From assembly GCA_047626725.1 (NCBI GenBank), contig JBLHSG010000015.1, forward strand, positions 41,902 to 105,901: a DNA stretch of 64,000 bases, in the 5' to 3' direction. How positions within the stretch are numbered: the stretch's first letter is position 1; every line of letters begins with the position of its first letter. The position numbers and the translations under genes were made by a program. The DNA comes from Ascidiaceihabitans sp034111945 (lineage in GTDB: Bacteria; Pseudomonadota; Alphaproteobacteria; Rhodobacterales; Rhodobacteraceae). The notes under the pieces are model-generated. The model ran no database searches, was not told where the DNA came from, and saw nothing but the letters and a program-made list of their open reading frames with translations. This document shows positions 1 through 8,267 of this stretch, piece after piece.

Positions 1-2
1 AT

Positions 3-854
3 GCTATCCGCGTTGGATCTGTGGTCAGTAACGATGCGAAACGATACAACCGTTATGCCCGTAAAATGGCCGATGAAATTCTAGCGATGCGGACAGCGGG
101 CGCGCTGCGCGTACGCCATCACATTCATTTAAGAGCCGAGGTTTGCTCGGAAACGTTGTTGGATGAACTGGATGAATTTGGGCCTGATGATCGCATTGGC
201 ATTGTGTCGATGATGGATCACACGCCCGGCCAGCGACAGTTCAGCGACATGAAAAAATACAAAGACTACGTGTGCGGTAAACACGGACTGGATGCCAACC
301 GTTTTGATGAATACGTCGCCTTTTTACGCGGGGTACAGACCGAATTCGGGCCCAAACACGAACAGGCTGTCGTTGCCGCCGCGACACGTTACGGCGCGAC
401 CTTAGCCAGTCACGATGACACCACATCCGCTCAAGTCACGGCCAGTGCCGCACACGGCGTTATCATCGCCGAATTCCCCACAACACTAGAGGCCGCACAA
501 GCTTGCCAAGACCGCAAAATCGTGACTGTTATGGGCGCGCCAAACCTCATTCGTGGCGCATCTCATTCCGGCAATGTCGCCGCGTTGGAATTGGCGAAAC
601 GTGGTCAATTGGACATCTTGTCATCCGATTATGTGCCCGCAGGTTTGTTGGGCGGCGCAGTACAGTTAGGTCAATTATGGGGCGACGTACCGCGCGGCAT
701 TGCGACCGTCACATCAGCCCCCGCACGCGCAGTTGGCCTGAACAATCGCGGCGTTTTACGTGTTGGAGCCAGCGGTGATTTGATCCGTTTTGCCATGGTG
801 GGTGACGTGCCTGCACTCAAGGAAACATGGTGCCGCGGCGTACGTGTTTTTTGA
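3..854 (+). CDS. phnM: Alpha-D-ribose 1-methylphosphonate 5-triphosphate diphosphatase PhnM, C-terminal part
   Basis: The gene is cut by the left window edge: the frame is open from base 3 and gives 283 residues of a protein normally near 380. PhnM is the amidohydrolase-fold enzyme of the carbon-phosphorus lyase pathway; it removes pyrophosphate from ribose 1-methylphosphonate 5-triphosphate before C-P bond cleavage. Seen here are the metal-site and family motifs HHIHLRAE, MMDHTPGQRQ, ASHDD, MGAPN, GASHSGN and LSSDYVP, in the order expected for the second half of PhnM. The rest of the phn operon would lie upstream, outside the window. The next gene starts about 100 bp downstream, after a hairpin, so this is probably the last gene of its operon. 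Confidence 0.9.
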   Translation, partial: AIRVGSVVSNDAKRYNRYARKMADEILAMRTAGALRVRHHIHLRAEVCSETLLDELDEFGPDDRIGIVSMMDHTPGQRQFSDMKKYKDYVCGKHGLDANRFDEYVAFLRGVQTEFGPKHEQAVVAAATRYGATLASHDDTTSAQVTASAAHGVIIAEFPTTLEAAQACQDRKIVTVMGAPNLIRGASHSGNVAALELAKRGQLDILSSDYVPAGLLGGAVQLGQLWGDVPRGIATVTSAPARAVGLNNRGVLRVGASGDLIRFAMVGDVPALKETWCRGVRVF

Positions 855-914
855 TGATGTGATGTAGGTCCCCAAATTTAAACTGGCAGGCTATCGACAA
901 TCCAGCACCTTAAT

Positions 915-940
915 GTGAACACTGCGCCCTCGCAGTTCAC
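915..940 (+). terminator. Hairpin downstream of phnM, possible weak terminator
   Basis: GTGAAC at 915-920 and CTGCG at 922-926 can pair with CGCAG and TTCAC at 931-940 around a CCCT loop, with a small bulge. No T-run follows on the plus strand, so it is not a classical intrinsic terminator. It may protect the phn mRNA 3' end or separate phnM from the Anbu-linked operon. Confidence 0.35.
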
Positions 941-957
941 GACATTTAGGGCGCATT

Positions 958-1737
958 TTGCTGATCTCAATTCACACGCATCTGGTCTATTCTGCACGCC
1001 AGTCCTGTAGCCTTTTGTTGCAGATCGAAGCGGCGCAAGACGGCGCACAAACCATCGAAAGCGCCACCTTAACCAGCGAACCTAATCAGGACTGGACCAT
1101 CATTTCTGGTGAAGAAAACATCGGTCTGCGCCGTTGGACCCGTGTTGATGATCTGTTCGACTGTACCTACCAAACGCACGTCAACGTGACCCGACCCGCG
1201 GTCGTTCTCGAGACATTGGATTTAACGCCATATGCCATGATCCCAAGCGATGTGACCAAATTCCTGATGCCCTCGCGATATTGTTTTCCCGAAGATTTTC
1301 TAGATTTTGCGCCTCAGTTTTTTGGGCATCTGACTGGCGGCCCGCTGATTGCGGCGATGGCCCGTTGGATCACTGATAATTTCACCTACGACAACAGCGC
1401 CAGCCACGCCGCAACCACGGCAACCGACAGCTTTCGCGCGCGCGCCGGTGTATGCCGTGACTACGCGCATGTGATGATTGCCATGGCGCGATCTGTCGGC
1501 ATTCCCGCGCGGTTTGTCAGCGCCTATGCCCCCGATGTCACCCCGCAGGATTTTCACGCTGTTGCAGAGGTTTACCTAGATGGCGCGTGGCATTTGATTG
1601 ATCCGACAGGCATGGCGCAGGCCCCTGAAATCGTGCGTATTGGTGTTGGTCGCGACGCCGCTGACGTGTCATTTATGACGTCATATGGCTGGATGGAGCT
1701 TATCAAACAGGCAGTCCACGTCGCGCGTGTCGACTAA
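958..1737 (+). CDS. Transglutaminase-like cysteine peptidase, first of two in the Anbu operon
   Basis: This 259-residue protein has a transglutaminase-like (papain-fold) domain in its second half. The likely triad is Cys166 in GVCRDYAH, His200 in DFHAVAEVYL and Asp215 in HLIDPTG. The N-terminal half is the beta-rich region usual in bacterial members. The start is TTG at 958: there is no better in-frame start, and the family-like opening LISIHTHLVYSA follows directly. It opens a plus-strand gene run (permuted ATP-grasp, alpha-E, second transglutaminase, Anbu protease) that recurs in proteobacteria. Such proteins are thought to make or break amide or isopeptide bonds; the substrate is unknown. 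No signal peptide is seen, so it is probably cytoplasmic. Confidence 0.85.
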   Translation: MLISIHTHLVYSARQSCSLLLQIEAAQDGAQTIESATLTSEPNQDWTIISGEENIGLRRWTRVDDLFDCTYQTHVNVTRPAVVLETLDLTPYAMIPSDVTKFLMPSRYCFPEDFLDFAPQFFGHLTGGPLIAAMARWITDNFTYDNSASHAATTATDSFRARAGVCRDYAHVMIAMARSVGIPARFVSAYAPDVTPQDFHAVAEVYLDGAWHLIDPTGMAQAPEIVRIGVGRDAADVSFMTSYGWMELIKQAVHVARVD

Positions 1738-1794
1738 GTCATATTAAACACCGGATTGCCTTGTAACCTTGACCTTTCGGGTTACCATCACGTC

Positions 1795-3222
1795 ATGGAT
1801 TCAGAACGAAAACACTTTGATGAGATGCTTTTGGGCAGCGATGGCGTGCGTGCACCCTAAGCCGAATACCAAAAGTGGTTCTCGCAAGAAGACCCCGCGC
1901 GTTTGGCCAAAAAGTCAAAAGAAGCTGAGGCGTTTTTTCGCCGCACAGGCATTACTTTTAACGTCTATGGCCAATCAGCAGCCCAAGAACGGTTGATCCC
2001 GTTTGATTTGATCCCGCGCATTATTGCCAATCGCGAATGGACCAAATTGTCCAAAGGCATTGAACAGCGGGTGCGCGCGATCAACGCGTTTCTGCACGAT
2101 ATTTACCACCGTCAAGAAATCTTGCGCGCAGGCATTGTGCCGGTTGAACTGATCTCGCGAAATGTCGCGTTTCTGCCGCAGATGATTGGCGTTACGCCCC
2201 CCGGAAATGTCTACACCCACATCGTTGGCACCGATATTGTGCGCACAGGCGAAGACGATTTCTTTGTTCTCGAGGACAATGCGCGCACCCCGTCTGGCGT
2301 GTCGTACATGTTAGAAAATCGCGAAACGATGCTGCAAATGTTTCCGGAATTGTTCAGCCAAAACAAGGTGCAACCGGTCAGTGACTATCCAAAAAATCTG
2401 CGCCGCTCGCTTGCCGCTTGCGCCCCTGCCCATTGCGAGGGCCGCCCAACTGTCGCGATCCTGACGCCCGGCATTCACAACTCTGCCTACTTTGAGCATT
2501 CATTTCTGGCGGATCAAATGGGCGTCGAACTGGTCGAAGGCCATGATTTATGCGTGGTCGACGGCCACATCGCGATGCGCACAACCGAAGGCTACAAAGT
2601 CATCGATGTGCTGTATCGCCGTGTCGATGATGACTATCTTGACCCGTTAAATTTCAAACCGGATTCAATGCTGGGCGTGCCTGGCATCATGGATGTTTAT
2701 CGCGCGGGCAACATCACCATCGCCAACGCGCCGGGCACAGGCATCGCGGACGACAAGGCGATTTATTCCTACATGCCCGAAATTATCGAATTTTATACCG
2801 GTGAAAAGGCGATCTTGAAAAACGTCGAAACATGGCGCTGTTCGGAACCCGACGCACTGAAATACGTGTTGGATAACTTGGCCGATCTGGTGGTCAAAGA
2901 AGTCCACGGTTCGGGCGGTTACGGAATGTTGGTTGGCCCCGCCGCAAGCAAATCCGAACTGTCAAATTTCGCTGCAAAACTGCGCAGCAATCCGTCAAAT
3001 TACATCGCGCAGCCAACGCTGTCTTTGTCCACGGTTCCGATCTTTGCCAAAAAGGGGCTCGCGCCGCGACACGTCGATTTGCGCCCCTTCGTTTTGGTGT
3101 CACCGGACGGCATAAACATCACGCCGGGCGGGCTCACGCGTGTGGCGCTCAAAGATGGATCACTGGTGGTAAATTCAAGCCAGGGCGGCGGCACAAAAGA
3201 CACTTGGGTTCTGGAGGAATAG
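1795..3222 (+). pseudogene. Circularly permuted ATP-grasp protein with an in-frame TAA at codon 22
   Basis: From ATG 1795 the frame reads MDSERKHFDEMLLGSDGVRAP, then TAA at 1858-1860, then AEYQKWFSQEDPARLAKKSK and on without interruption to 3222. Residues after the stop continue the same family alignment in the same frame, so the TAA most likely replaces a Tyr codon (TAC/TAT) in the usual AP-Tyr motif. Everything downstream is intact: DIVRTGEDDFFVLEDN, RTPSGVSYMLENR, KEVHGSGGYGMLVGP and the conserved end SSQGGGTKDTWVLEE. Family members (DUF404/DUF407) are proposed peptide or amide ligases that work with the alpha-E protein and transglutaminase. Translation could restart at TTG 1903 and give 439 residues, losing 36, but I see no clear ribosome site there. 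It is either a real nonsense mutation, a recent pseudogene, or a base error. A short hairpin (1763-1768 with 1780-1785) lies just upstream of the ATG. Confidence 0.8.
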
Positions 3223-3226
3223 CGCC

Positions 3227-4168
3227 ATGCTGGGAAAAACCGCAGGCGGCCTGTATTGGATGTTCCGCTTTTTAGAACGCAGCGAAAACACCGCGCGTCT
3301 GGTCGAAGCCGGATTTCGGATCGCGTTAACCCGATCAAAAGATGCGCAATCAGAATGGAAATCTGTCCTGACAACAGCCGGTGTCCGGTACGGATATGAC
3401 GCCAAATACGACAGTTATTCGGCGGCCCAAGCTGTTGATTTTTTGCTGCGGGATACGGCCAATCCGTCCAGCGTTATGTCATCGATCGAAAATGCACGCA
3501 CCAACGCGCGCACCGTACGCACCGCCCTGACCACCGAGGTTTGGGAGGCCGTCAACGAAAGCTGGATGGCGCTGCGGGCCGCGTTGAAAAAACCGATCAC
3601 CGAAACACAATTGCCCGCAATCTTGGGTGAAATTCGGCGCCACACCGCCCTGGTTCGTGGGGCCCTGCACGGCACGATGCTGCGCAATGACATCTTTGAT
3701 TTCACCCAGATCGGCACCGCGCTGGAACGGGCAGATAACACCGCGCGCATCATCGATGTGAAATACTATACGCTGCTGCCGTCGGCCAAATTTGTCGGCT
3801 CGACCTTGGACAATGTGCAGTGGGAAACCATCCTGCGATCCGTGTCGGCACATCGTTCGTTTCGCTGGATCAACGATCACGACATGTCGCCTGCCAGCAT
3901 TGCAGAATTTCTGATCCTGGACAGTCGGTTTCCGCGATCTTTGTCGTTCTGTAGCCGTATTCTGGATGAAAGTCTGGGTTATCTGGCCAAAGACTACGGT
4001 GCGCGAATGCCCAGCCACGATCTGATTGATGCACAACGTAACATGCTGCGAGACCATACAATTTCGTCAATTTTTGATGAGGGGCTGCATCATTTCATCA
4101 CCTCGTTTATTCGCGACAATAATGCGATCGGGTTGCAGATCGAAAAAGATTACCGGTTTGTTGGGTAG
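3227..4168 (+). CDS. Alpha-E domain protein (DUF403)
   Basis: This 313-residue, largely alpha-helical protein starts with the family signature MLGKTAGGLYWMFRFLERSENTAR and continues with the conserved MRNDIFDFTQIGTALERADNTARIIDVKYY-type stretch and FLILDSRFPRSLSFC. Alpha-E proteins have no demonstrated enzymatic activity; they occur almost always beside the circularly permuted ATP-grasp gene, sometimes fused to it, and are taken as its partner. Here the gene begins 4 bp after the ATP-grasp stop and ends 9 bp before the second transglutaminase, which implies a single transcript. It is intact, so if the upstream nonsense codon inactivates the ATP-grasp, this partner has not yet decayed. Confidence 0.92.
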   Translation: MLGKTAGGLYWMFRFLERSENTARLVEAGFRIALTRSKDAQSEWKSVLTTAGVRYGYDAKYDSYSAAQAVDFLLRDTANPSSVMSSIENARTNARTVRTALTTEVWEAVNESWMALRAALKKPITETQLPAILGEIRRHTALVRGALHGTMLRNDIFDFTQIGTALERADNTARIIDVKYYTLLPSAKFVGSTLDNVQWETILRSVSAHRSFRWINDHDMSPASIAEFLILDSRFPRSLSFCSRILDESLGYLAKDYGARMPSHDLIDAQRNMLRDHTISSIFDEGLHHFITSFIRDNNAIGLQIEKDYRFVG

Positions 4169-4177
4169 ACACAAAAC

Positions 4178-4975
4178 ATGAAGCTGAGCATCACACACAC
4201 GACCAAATATTCATACGACGCGCCGGTGTCTTATGGCCTGCAACAGGTGCGTTTGACGCCAGTCAGCACCAAACATCAGACCGTTACAGACTGGAAAGTC
4301 GCGATTTCAGGCGGCGCACCCGAAGCATCATTCGAGGATCAATATCAGAACCAAACGCTGCTGGTTCAGGCCGACAAAGGCACAACCGAAGTGTCTGTTA
4401 CCGTCTCTGGCGACGTTGAAACGCATACATCTGACGGTATTTTTGGCAAGGTTTACGGTACAGCACCCCTATGGCATTTCGCCCAAAGCACGGCGCGCAC
4501 GGCTGCGGGAAAAGGCATTCAAAACCTTGCCAAGCCTTTGATTAGGCATTCTAATACCTTGGATTCCTTGCATGACTTGTCGAAATCAATCCTTCAAGCT
4601 GTGCCTTATGGTCATGCCGACACGCTTTCCGGCACCACAGCTGAAGACGCGTTAACTGCCGGTGGTGGCGTCTGTCAGGATCATGCGCAAATTTTTGTAT
4701 CTGCGGCGCGTGTTGCCGGCATCCCTGCGCGCTATGTCAGCGGATATTTGATGATGAACGACCGCATTCAACAAGACGCAAGCCACGCCTGGGCAGAAGC
4801 GCACATTGACGGTTTGGGGTGGGTTGGGTTTGACGTGTCCAACGGCATTTCCCCCGATGAACGTTATGTGCGGATCGCAACGGGCCTCGATTCACGCGAT
4901 GCCTCTCCTATTTCCGGCGTCCGCTTGGGGTCTGCCGCTGAATCGATGATTGTATCGTTGCAAATTCAGCAATAG
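4178..4975 (+). CDS. Transglutaminase family protein, second copy in the Anbu operon
   Basis: This 265-residue protein has an N-terminal beta-rich bacterial transglutaminase N-domain (about 1-90: KLSITHTTKYSYDAPVSYGLQ) and a catalytic domain with Cys166 (GGGVCQDHA), His203 (ASHAWAEAHI) and Asp219 (WVGFDVSNG). This is the form most typical of the ATP-grasp/alpha-E/Anbu gene set. It starts 9 bp after the alpha-E gene. With the first copy at 958 the operon encodes two related but clearly different cysteine enzymes, which suggests two substrates or two steps. The protein has no signal peptide. The exact reaction (hydrolysis or transamidation) cannot be read from the sequence. Confidence 0.93.
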   Translation: MKLSITHTTKYSYDAPVSYGLQQVRLTPVSTKHQTVTDWKVAISGGAPEASFEDQYQNQTLLVQADKGTTEVSVTVSGDVETHTSDGIFGKVYGTAPLWHFAQSTARTAAGKGIQNLAKPLIRHSNTLDSLHDLSKSILQAVPYGHADTLSGTTAEDALTAGGGVCQDHAQIFVSAARVAGIPARYVSGYLMMNDRIQQDASHAWAEAHIDGLGWVGFDVSNGISPDERYVRIATGLDSRDASPISGVRLGSAAESMIVSLQIQQ

Positions 4976-5023
4976 ATACGGGGCCAATCGTTTCCCTTTT
5001 TTAATCCACACTGGACCCAGACA

Positions 5024-5758
5024 ATGACCTATTGCGTCGGACTTCGCCTGAACAAAGGGCTCGTCTTTATGTCAGACACGCGCACCAACGCAGGTGTCGA
5101 TAATTTTTCAGTGACACGCAAAATGTTCACGTGGGATGTGCCGGGCGAACGGGTCATCACGATCATGACCGCGGGCAATTTGGCAACCACACAATCCTTG
5201 GTCAGCCTGCTGGATGAACGTTCAAAAGTTCTGGCAGATCGCAGCCCAACGATTTTGGAATTGCCAACGTTGTTCCAGATCGCGCGACTGGTCGGCGACA
5301 CATTAAAAGAAGTGATCCAAGACAGTGGGCCCGATGGTCAACAGGCATCCTCAAAGTTCAAAGCATCGGTGATTTTGGGTGGTCAGATCAAAGGCGGATC
5401 GCCGACGTTGTTCATGATCTACCCTGAGGGAAATTTCATCGAAATCACCGACGACAGCCCGTTTTTTCAAATTGGCGAAGCGAAATACGGCAAGCCGATT
5501 TTGGTGCGCGCCTATGAACCAGACATGAGTTTTGAAGACGCGATAAAACTGCTTTTGGTGTCTTTTGATTCCACAATCAAAGCGAACTTGTCAGTTGGAC
5601 TGCCGCTTGATTTACAGGTTTATGTTCAGGACAGTTTTGAAGTTAGCAACAAGCCACGCATCGAGGCAGATGACCCATATTACCAAGCAGTTTCAACGGG
5701 TTGGGGTGATGCCCTGCGCCACGCGTTGTCGCATTTGCCACCCTACAAGTTCGACTGA
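5024..5758 (+). CDS. Anbu-type proteasome-like protease
   Basis: This 244-residue Ntn-hydrolase belongs to the proteasome beta-subunit superfamily, ancestral-beta-subunit (Anbu) group. The sequence begins MTYCVGL; removal of Met exposes Thr as nucleophile. Asp18 (MSDTRTNAG) and Lys33 (VTRKMF) are the expected active-site partners, and ITIMTAGNLATTQ is the conserved Gly-containing strand. Anbu proteins assemble into rings or open helical stacks without a known ATPase, and the natural substrate is unknown. Its position as last gene after ATP-grasp, alpha-E and transglutaminase genes is the classical Anbu neighbourhood. The inferred job is degradation of, or proteolytic control over, a peptide or amide product of the operon. 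There is a gap of 48 bp to the preceding gene. Confidence 0.93.
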   Translation: MTYCVGLRLNKGLVFMSDTRTNAGVDNFSVTRKMFTWDVPGERVITIMTAGNLATTQSLVSLLDERSKVLADRSPTILELPTLFQIARLVGDTLKEVIQDSGPDGQQASSKFKASVILGGQIKGGSPTLFMIYPEGNFIEITDDSPFFQIGEAKYGKPILVRAYEPDMSFEDAIKLLLVSFDSTIKANLSVGLPLDLQVYVQDSFEVSNKPRIEADDPYYQAVSTGWGDALRHALSHLPPYKFD

Positions 5759-5777
5759 ACATCGAGAAATTTGGGTT

Positions 5778-6749
5778 TCATGCCGCGCCAGGGATTTGAA
5801 CCCGTCGGCCACCTTCGTGAAAATCATCCATCGCAAAGCTCCAAGTGGTGCCAGGCCAACGGACCTCCATTTGTTGCAATCGAGGGCGGTAAACTGCGGT
5901 GTAAATCGTGCCAAACCCCGCATCAAAAGCCGTCGAATACAACGGCGGACGCAAGAACGCATTGATGAATTTATCTTCGGGATCACGGTGCAACGTTAGG
6001 CGCTGTAACAAGAACCGCTCGCGTTCAACCGTGGCCGTGAACCGCGCGTGGCTGATCCATTCGACATTTTCTTGATGGTTCGTCGCGACCGCAGCGTGGG
6101 TGATAATGGCCGGCCGATCAGGGGCCAACATCGCCGTTAAATACTGTCGCTTGGCGTCCAGCACAGTCACATTATAGCTCATGTGTGTCGGAACGCGTGC
6201 CAAAACCGCGCCCGCTTCTTCGGCTGTTGTGCAGGTCTGCAGAACATACCGCAGGATCAGCGGGATACCAAAACCACGCCCGACAATCCGGCGCCCGCCA
6301 AAGGTCAGCGAAATCGCGAGACCCGCGTCATTCATCCCATCGACCATGCCCCACAGCCCGTCAGATGTGCCCATGACCCGCCTGCCCTGCCAACCGGTGT
6401 GCAAAATCAGGCTGTCAAACGCGCTGGCCTTGTAGTCATAATTGCGCACCATCACGGGCTCTTCGCCCGGCCAAATCGCCTGACTACAGCCCGCCAAATA
6501 GGGCGGCGGGCAATAAAAACTCAGGAACCTCGCGGCCTGATCGCCCCCACCGGCAAGATCGCACAGCTCATCATACAGCGGCACGATCTCGGGCATGTGT
6601 TCGGTTAGAGCGCGCCTGCTTTCCAAATAGCTCGGCCGCGCACTGTCACCCTCTTTGAGCCACCAGCGTTTGTAATCGGGCCAATATTCCGCGAAAAGCC
6701 CGGCCCATTTCGGACCGGGCGATACTTCGCTAAGGGCGCGCCAAAGCAT
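5778..6749 (-). CDS. C45-family Ntn-hydrolase (acyl-CoA:6-APA acyltransferase-like)
   Basis: This 323-residue member of the C45 peptidase / AAT family has a candidate N-terminal nucleophile at Cys88 in YLAGCSQA; maturation would require autoproteolysis just before it. It is followed by MVRNYDYKAS, the usual Arg-Asn-x-Asp motif about 15 residues downstream of the Cys, and later by the strand TSDGLWGMVDGMNDAGLAIS. Such enzymes cleave or form amide bonds on small molecules, for example penicillin side chains, ceramides or acylated amines. The gene is the last of a four-gene minus-strand operon and starts 9 bp after the ATP-grasp stop, with AAGGAAA as ribosome site. In context it may cleave an amide made by the ATP-grasp ligase. 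The stop is only 19 bp from the convergent Anbu gene. Confidence 0.82.
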   Translation of the reverse strand: MLWRALSEVSPGPKWAGLFAEYWPDYKRWWLKEGDSARPSYLESRRALTEHMPEIVPLYDELCDLAGGGDQAARFLSFYCPPPYLAGCSQAIWPGEEPVMVRNYDYKASAFDSLILHTGWQGRRVMGTSDGLWGMVDGMNDAGLAISLTFGGRRIVGRGFGIPLILRYVLQTCTTAEEAGAVLARVPTHMSYNVTVLDAKRQYLTAMLAPDRPAIITHAAVATNHQENVEWISHARFTATVERERFLLQRLTLHRDPEDKFINAFLRPPLYSTAFDAGFGTIYTAVYRPRLQQMEVRWPGTTWSFAMDDFHEGGRRVQIPGAA

Positions 6750-6758
6750 TTTGTTTCC

Positions 6759-8216
6759 TTACAAAATTTTGAACGCAGGATCTGCCAAAACAGGGCCCGC
6801 ATTGGCCACAGGCAACGGTTTTCCATCGACCGTCCGTTTGATCCCGTGGATCCACTTTTTTGCACGCTCATTCAATTGGAAACTCTTGGTCATCGAACGA
6901 CCACGCGTCACCAAAATACCGATGTCGGCACCTTCATACCGATAGTCACCCGGCTGCATGATCCGTAGGAAAAACGCTTCGTTTTCGCTTTCGACGGCGC
7001 GCCTGTGATAATCGAAACGGTCATACACAACACTGCCGTCCTCAAGCATTTTGTAGATGCCGGTTTCAGGCGCAGTTGTGCAAATATCGACGCTGTCATC
7101 CGTGTGTTTGATAACCATTTGCGACCAGCTGTCGATCATGTTCGGATTGGCCCAACGATCGTTTAGCTCACTGGTATCAAGGTCGAATTTCTTTTTCGAG
7201 AATTCAAGCAAGTGGAACAAAAACAGCGGCGCATCCGCATGAGCAAAGGCCGCGTGGTTGGTCATTGACGACGCGCCGGTAATGCGAGGATTGAGTTCGC
7301 CCAGCCAAATATCACCCGTTTTTTTATCGATCAAAAAGTCGAGTTCAAAGTACCCGCGATAGCCTTCTTTGCGCAATTGTTCGCCAAATTTAAACGTCAG
7401 TTCACGTGCTTTTTGGCGCACTTTGGGTGGGAATGCGGTGGACAAAATTTCGTTACCACACCAACCGCCGCGATATGGCGTCAGTTCATTAAAGCCGACA
7501 AGTTCGGTCATCAACGGGCCAACAATTGTGCCCTCTTTTGTCGCGCAGCCTTCGATCGCCGATCCACGACAATCGATGCGTTTCATAATCTTGATCTCAC
7601 CTTCGCCGATAATCTCGTGCTCATGACGACGGAAATCAGCCTCGGATTTGATAAAGAACGTGGTGTGCCCGCTGTCACCAAAGGCCGATTGCAGGACCAG
7701 ATCATGGCCAATGCCAGCTTTTTCACAGGTCGCTTGCAGGTTTTCGTAAGACGTCACTTCGGCCAAAACGTTTGGCACAGACGGGACCCCCGCCTTGTTA
7801 CCGATGCGGACCGTTTCGATTTTGTTGTCCATGTTCGTGCGCAGTTTGGCCTTTGGGAACCAAACATCGGCGCCCAGTTCTTTTGACAGGCGTTCGGTTT
7901 CTTCGTCGAACATCAAGAACACAAATTTCGGCTTGCCGCCGCGGCGTTTGATGAAATCGATGACTTCTTTGTGCTGCAACAAATAGTTATTGATATCTTC
8001 GATCGATTGGAATTCGGCGTGCGGCTGTTCGGATGGGCAAAACACGTTCGGATGCTTGCCGCCGTAGCAGTCAATGTAACAGATGTATTTAAAGTTTTTG
8101 ACCCATTCATCGAGCCCTAAAAGGTTAAAGTTTGTGGCCGAAATGAAGTAGATAGGATCTTCGTTACGGTGAAAGAACCGGCGGATTTCCGAGATATTCT
8201 TGAGCACTGTTGGCAT
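6759..8216 (-). CDS. ATP-grasp carboxylate-amine ligase of unknown substrate
   Basis: This 485-residue protein has an N-terminal Rossmann-like region (about 1-140), a central ATP-grasp domain (about 145-350) and a C-terminal region of about 130 residues that I do not recognise. Visible ATP-grasp signatures are HDLVLQSAFGDSGHTTFF (nucleotide-binding loop), GYFELDFLID and WLGELNPRITGASS, where Glu-x-Asn-Pro-Arg ligates magnesium. No biotin-carboxylase lid or C-terminal carboxylase domain is apparent, so an automatic biotin carboxylase name would be misleading. It most likely activates a carboxylate as acyl phosphate and joins it to an amine. It sits 51 bp downstream of the amino-acid decarboxylase and 9 bp upstream of a C45 amidase, which suggests that the decarboxylase product is its amine. 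The substrate is inferred only. Confidence 0.8.
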   Translation of the reverse strand: MPTVLKNISEIRRFFHRNEDPIYFISATNFNLLGLDEWVKNFKYICYIDCYGGKHPNVFCPSEQPHAEFQSIEDINNYLLQHKEVIDFIKRRGGKPKFVFLMFDEETERLSKELGADVWFPKAKLRTNMDNKIETVRIGNKAGVPSVPNVLAEVTSYENLQATCEKAGIGHDLVLQSAFGDSGHTTFFIKSEADFRRHEHEIIGEGEIKIMKRIDCRGSAIEGCATKEGTIVGPLMTELVGFNELTPYRGGWCGNEILSTAFPPKVRQKARELTFKFGEQLRKEGYRGYFELDFLIDKKTGDIWLGELNPRITGASSMTNHAAFAHADAPLFLFHLLEFSKKKFDLDTSELNDRWANPNMIDSWSQMVIKHTDDSVDICTTAPETGIYKMLEDGSVVYDRFDYHRRAVESENEAFFLRIMQPGDYRYEGADIGILVTRGRSMTKSFQLNERAKKWIHGIKRTVDGKPLPVANAGPVLADPAFKIL

Positions 8217-8267
8217 TGTTTGTCCTTTTCTTATCTTTTTCGGTTTTTTACTTTGCGCAAAAACGGC

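Noticed and set aside
5778..5815. Sequence resembling the 3' end of a minus-strand tRNA (GGGTTCAAATCCC followed by TGGCGCGGCA).
   Set aside because: Only three base pairs of a T-stem form, no anticodon arm, D-arm or matching acceptor strand lies upstream, and the bases are coding sequence for the end of the C45 hydrolase.
6759..8216. Naming the ATP-grasp protein biotin carboxylase.
   Set aside because: It has the ATP-grasp core, but I see no carboxylase C-terminal domain, no biotin carrier gene and no carboxyltransferase nearby.
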